The notes under the pieces are model-generated. The model did not search any database. It was not told where the DNA came from and saw only the letters and a program-made list of their open reading frames with translations. A stretch of 6,979 nucleotides of DNA from Verrucomicrobiota bacterium (lineage in GTDB: Bacteria > Verrucomicrobiota > Verrucomicrobiia > Opitutales > Opitutaceae), in assembly GCA_030832235.1 (NCBI GenBank), contig JAURJO010000148.1:1-6979 (forward strand), given 5' to 3'. This document shows positions 6,393-6,979 of the stretch, piece after piece (within the stretch, counting starts at the first letter, position 1; every line of letters begins with the position of its first letter). The translations under genes were made by a program, and so were the position numbers.

Positions 6393-6979
6393 TCAGCTGT
6401 AGATCTTCGGTACGAGTTGCCCGTGGACGTCCGTCAGGCGGTAATCGCGACCTTGGAAACGGTAGGTGAGGCGGGTGTGGTCGTAGCCAAAAAGGTGGAG
6501 CAGCGTGGCGTGGAGGTCATGCACGTGCACAGGATCCTTGGCGACGTTCCAAGCGATGTCATCAGTCTCGCCGATCACCTGGCCGCCCTTCACACCGCCG
6601 CCGGCGAGCCAGAGGCTGAAGGCGTTGGGGTGGTGGTCACGGCCGGTGATCGAACGGGAGCCCGGACGATTCTCTCCCAGCGCCGTGCGGCCGAATTCGG
6701 AACCGCAGACCACGAGGGTGTCTTCGAGCAGGCCGCGTTGCTTCAGGTCCTTGACGAGCGCGGCGATCGGCTGGTCGGCCATCAGGCAATTGTGGGGCAG
6801 GTCCGTGTTGATGCGGCTGTGGTGATCCCACGAGGCGTGGATCACCTGCACGACCCGAACACCGCGCTCGACGAGCCGGCGCGCCATCAGGCAATTGCGG
6901 GCGAAGGTTCCGAAGAGACCTGTGCCTCCGAGCTGGTTGCCGCCCTCGACCTTCGGCTCTGAGCGGTTGACGCCGTACA
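6393..6979 (-). CDS. DUF1501 domain-containing protein (sulfatase-like, alkaline-phosphatase fold), C-terminal part
   Basis: This is the C-terminal portion of a DUF1501 protein, a family common in Planctomycetota and Verrucomicrobiota, usually Tat-exported, with an alkaline phosphatase/sulfatase-like fold and no firmly established general substrate. About 194 residues are visible of the roughly 450 usual for the family. The frame is open to the right edge, so the N-terminus with its signal and first metal-binding region lies outside. In visible numbering the hallmarks are FARNCLMARRLVERGVRVVQV (about 25-45), WDHH (50-53), SEFGRT (93-98), GRDHHP (112-117), LAGGGVKGG (124-132), DLHATLLHLFGYDH (154-167) and RLTDVHG (180-186). 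An internal ATG (6887) is within the conserved ARNCLMARR block and is not the start. It lies 100 bp upstream of the Fe-S/Mo-hydroxylase pair on the same strand and may share its transcript. Family assignment is firm; function is unknown. Confidence 0.92.
   Translation of the reverse strand, partial: YGVNRSEPKVEGGNQLGGTGLFGTFARNCLMARRLVERGVRVVQVIHASWDHHSRINTDLPHNCLMADQPIAALVKDLKQRGLLEDTLVVCGSEFGRTALGENRPGSRSITGRDHHPNAFSLWLAGGGVKGGQVIGETDDIAWNVAKDPVHVHDLHATLLHLFGYDHTRLTYRFQGRDYRLTDVHGQLVPKIYS

Overview
This GC-rich window reads as a chromosomal segment of a Gram-negative-type bacterium. The gene content points to a member of the Verrucomicrobiota, perhaps an Opitutales-like organism: a DUF1501 secreted protein, an IorA/IorB-type molybdenum hydroxylase, and a PqqD-like/M50-like membrane protein fused to cyclic-nucleotide-binding domains. 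The lineage is inferred from family content only; no rRNA or marker gene is present. No tRNA, rRNA, CRISPR array, insertion sequence or phage gene was seen.

Layout. (1) From the left edge to 1304, plus strand, lies a sugar transferase that primes exopolysaccharide or O-antigen synthesis; its N-terminus runs off the window. (2) Converging on it after only 21 bp is a 683-residue minus-strand protein (1326-3377). It has a PqqD-like N-terminus, a multi-pass membrane core resembling a site-2 protease (M50) that has lost its zinc ligands, and two C-terminal cyclic-nucleotide-binding (CNB) domains. (3) A 198-bp gap (3378-3575) holds a strong intrinsic terminator for the gene to its right. (4) Genes at 3576-5813 and 5810-6292, minus strand, form a translationally coupled pair: a Tat-exported molybdopterin subunit (IorB type) preceded by a small protein with two [2Fe-2S] clusters (IorA type). 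(5) After a 100-bp gap comes the C-terminal part of a DUF1501 (alkaline-phosphatase-fold, sulfatase-like) protein, which runs off the right edge.

How they fit. On the minus strand the order is DUF1501, Fe-S subunit, Mo subunit, terminator. The last three are one unit, possibly co-transcribed with DUF1501. The Mo enzyme would oxidise an unknown aldehyde or N-heterocycle in the periplasm and pass electrons through the Fe-S subunit to a carrier not encoded here. The CNB membrane protein is probably transcribed alone. The most unusual item is this degenerate M50-like protein: the fold appears retained, both metal-binding motifs are gone, and only one of its two CNB domains keeps the phosphate-binding arginine.
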